Assembly: GCA_949358305.1 (NCBI GenBank) | Contig: OX442322.1 | Location: 1,178,001-1,242,000 of the forward strand | DNA length: 64,000 nucleotides | DNA from: Strigamia acuminata | Lineage: Eukaryota; Arthropoda; Chilopoda; Geophilomorpha; Linotaeniidae | Direction of reading: 5' to 3' | Shown here: piece after piece, positions 63,015-64,000 of the stretch | Numbering within the stretch: the first letter of the stretch is position 1 | Layout: each line of letters opens with the position of its first letter | The notes under the pieces: model-generated | Databases searched by the model: none | Seen by the model: only the letters and a program-made list of their open reading frames with translations | What the model was told of the DNA's origin: nothing | Program-made: the position numbers and the translations under genes

Positions 63015-64000
63015 CGATGAAACTCCTACAATCGATCGAATATGCGATAATTGCATCGAAAAAATTGAATAAAATCTGATACTGTATATATATTTTCACT
63101 CTTAAGACATGAAATGTTTAACCATGTTGACCACCAAGCCCAAAAAAATTGTTATTATCTACTCCTGGCGCACTATTTCACATGCAGTATGCATTGTTGC
63201 AACGTAACACTCGCTCATACAAAAAGAAAAACAGGCACAACTGCGATGCCGCGCTCATGAAAATTAAGAGTACTCCTAAGCGCGGCGTCGCATCCGCAGA
63301 TATTCTCCCCCCCCCCCCCCATGTAACGGATCTGCTGGTCAGCCAAGAAGGGCTCAGCGTATTGTATTTTGCATGTATTTAAACCTTGATTGTTAGACAA
63401 ATAAAACACTTGTTGATTGTTAGCCTATTGTTTGTTACGCATGTGTTTTTTTTCCACGGGTTTTAATGAAGGAAATTGTGCTCAATTTACGTTGAATTTG
63501 AAATGACAGTTGTGCTTGTTTCCATTATTTGTATGTTAACAATGTTAGTAATTTTAGTTCAATAAACTATTGGTGCACGATTTACACCTAATCACTCATG
63601 TGTTCCCAAAGTATTGCTTTATTTTTTATCAAGTCATATGAGAGTACTGAAGCTTTATTCAAATTAAATGTACGTACAATACAATGCTTTCCATTATCAC
63701 CAATCCACTATCATGTTGCGTGACAGGAACCCACGCCTGAATTACCTGGGTGCTCTATTTCTTTGTTCCTGATGGAAGGTTTCTTTCGGATTGAAGGTTT
63801 TTCATTTCAGACTAGAATGTGCCTTTATGAGAAAAGGATGTGTTAATTCGTTTTACATATTTCTGAGTATATCACACTTTGTAGTTGTTTAAGCATTGCT
63901 ACAAATAAAATTTTTCTTAATTAATTTTCCTATTGAAGTGCTCTGATCAATACTGGCAAGATATTTATAATATTTTGTTGCAGTTGACGGTAGATGTTGC
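63015..64000. other. Gene-free right end, with hairpin and poly-C tract
   Basis: No gene is seen. GCGATGCCGCGCT (63242-63254) pairs with AGCGCGGCGTCGC (63279-63291), 12 of 13 bases, around a loop of about 24 bases. A run of 14 C follows at 63307-63320. AATAAA signals occur near 63401 and 63562. Confidence 0.55.

Overview
The window looks like nuclear DNA of an animal, most likely an arthropod. It holds a barrier-to-autointegration factor gene with a short GT-AG intron and a FEM1B-type ankyrin gene, both in AT-rich sequence loaded with LTR retrotransposons. The 34.1 kb gene and the FEM1 gene recall families I associate with orb-weaver spider genomes, but that is memory, not a search.

Layout. 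1-1333: 3' end of an LTR retrotransposon. 1334-4800: a RING-H2 gene and a small unknown gene, diverging, flanked by inverted-repeat elements. 4799-6817: single-exon FEM1B-like gene. 7.1-9.1 kb: decayed gag-like remnant, a Harbinger-like transposase pseudogene and a possible partner ORF. 9.2-13.4 kb: one unknown ORF, repeats, a LINE-like scrap and a pseudogene of a gene found at 33 kb. 13.4-15.0 kb: 31-bp satellite split by a solo LTR. 15.2-16.3 kb: BAF and thymidine kinase. 17251-31610: complete Ty3/Gypsy element A (+). 33.1-35.3 kb: two lineage-type genes, one frameshifted by an 11-bp duplication. 35578-48763: complete Ty3/Gypsy element B (-). 49.0-60.5 kb: a compact, intronless set of a small ORF, a very long coiled-coil protein and, diverging from it, an SF1 helicase. 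53705-58657 (Copia-1) and 60472-63009 (Copia-2) are inserted in this set. 63.0-64.0 kb: no gene seen.

All four complete elements have recognisable target-site duplications: acgt (A), agct (B), ttatt (Copia-1) and ttgac (Copia-2). Their LTR pairs are nearly or fully identical, so the original locus can be read through them. Taking out Copia-1 in silico joins the coiled-coil gene to an in-frame ATG at 58723-58725. The compact, intron-free, divergent arrangement of coiled-coil and helicase genes resembles a piece of a large nuclear DNA virus, and is the best candidate here for something undescribed. It could also be host-derived.

The two Gypsy elements are related. Both have 1.6-1.75 kb LTRs and a primer-binding site matching tRNA-Gln. 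Both carry the slippery heptamer A AAA AAC directly before the gag stop, with pol in the -1 frame. Both carry a third, sense-strand ORF after pol that encodes a cysteine-rich, non-envelope protein. In A the gag is split into two overlapping ORFs. In B gag has an in-frame stop and a frameshift, and ORF3 has an in-frame stop.
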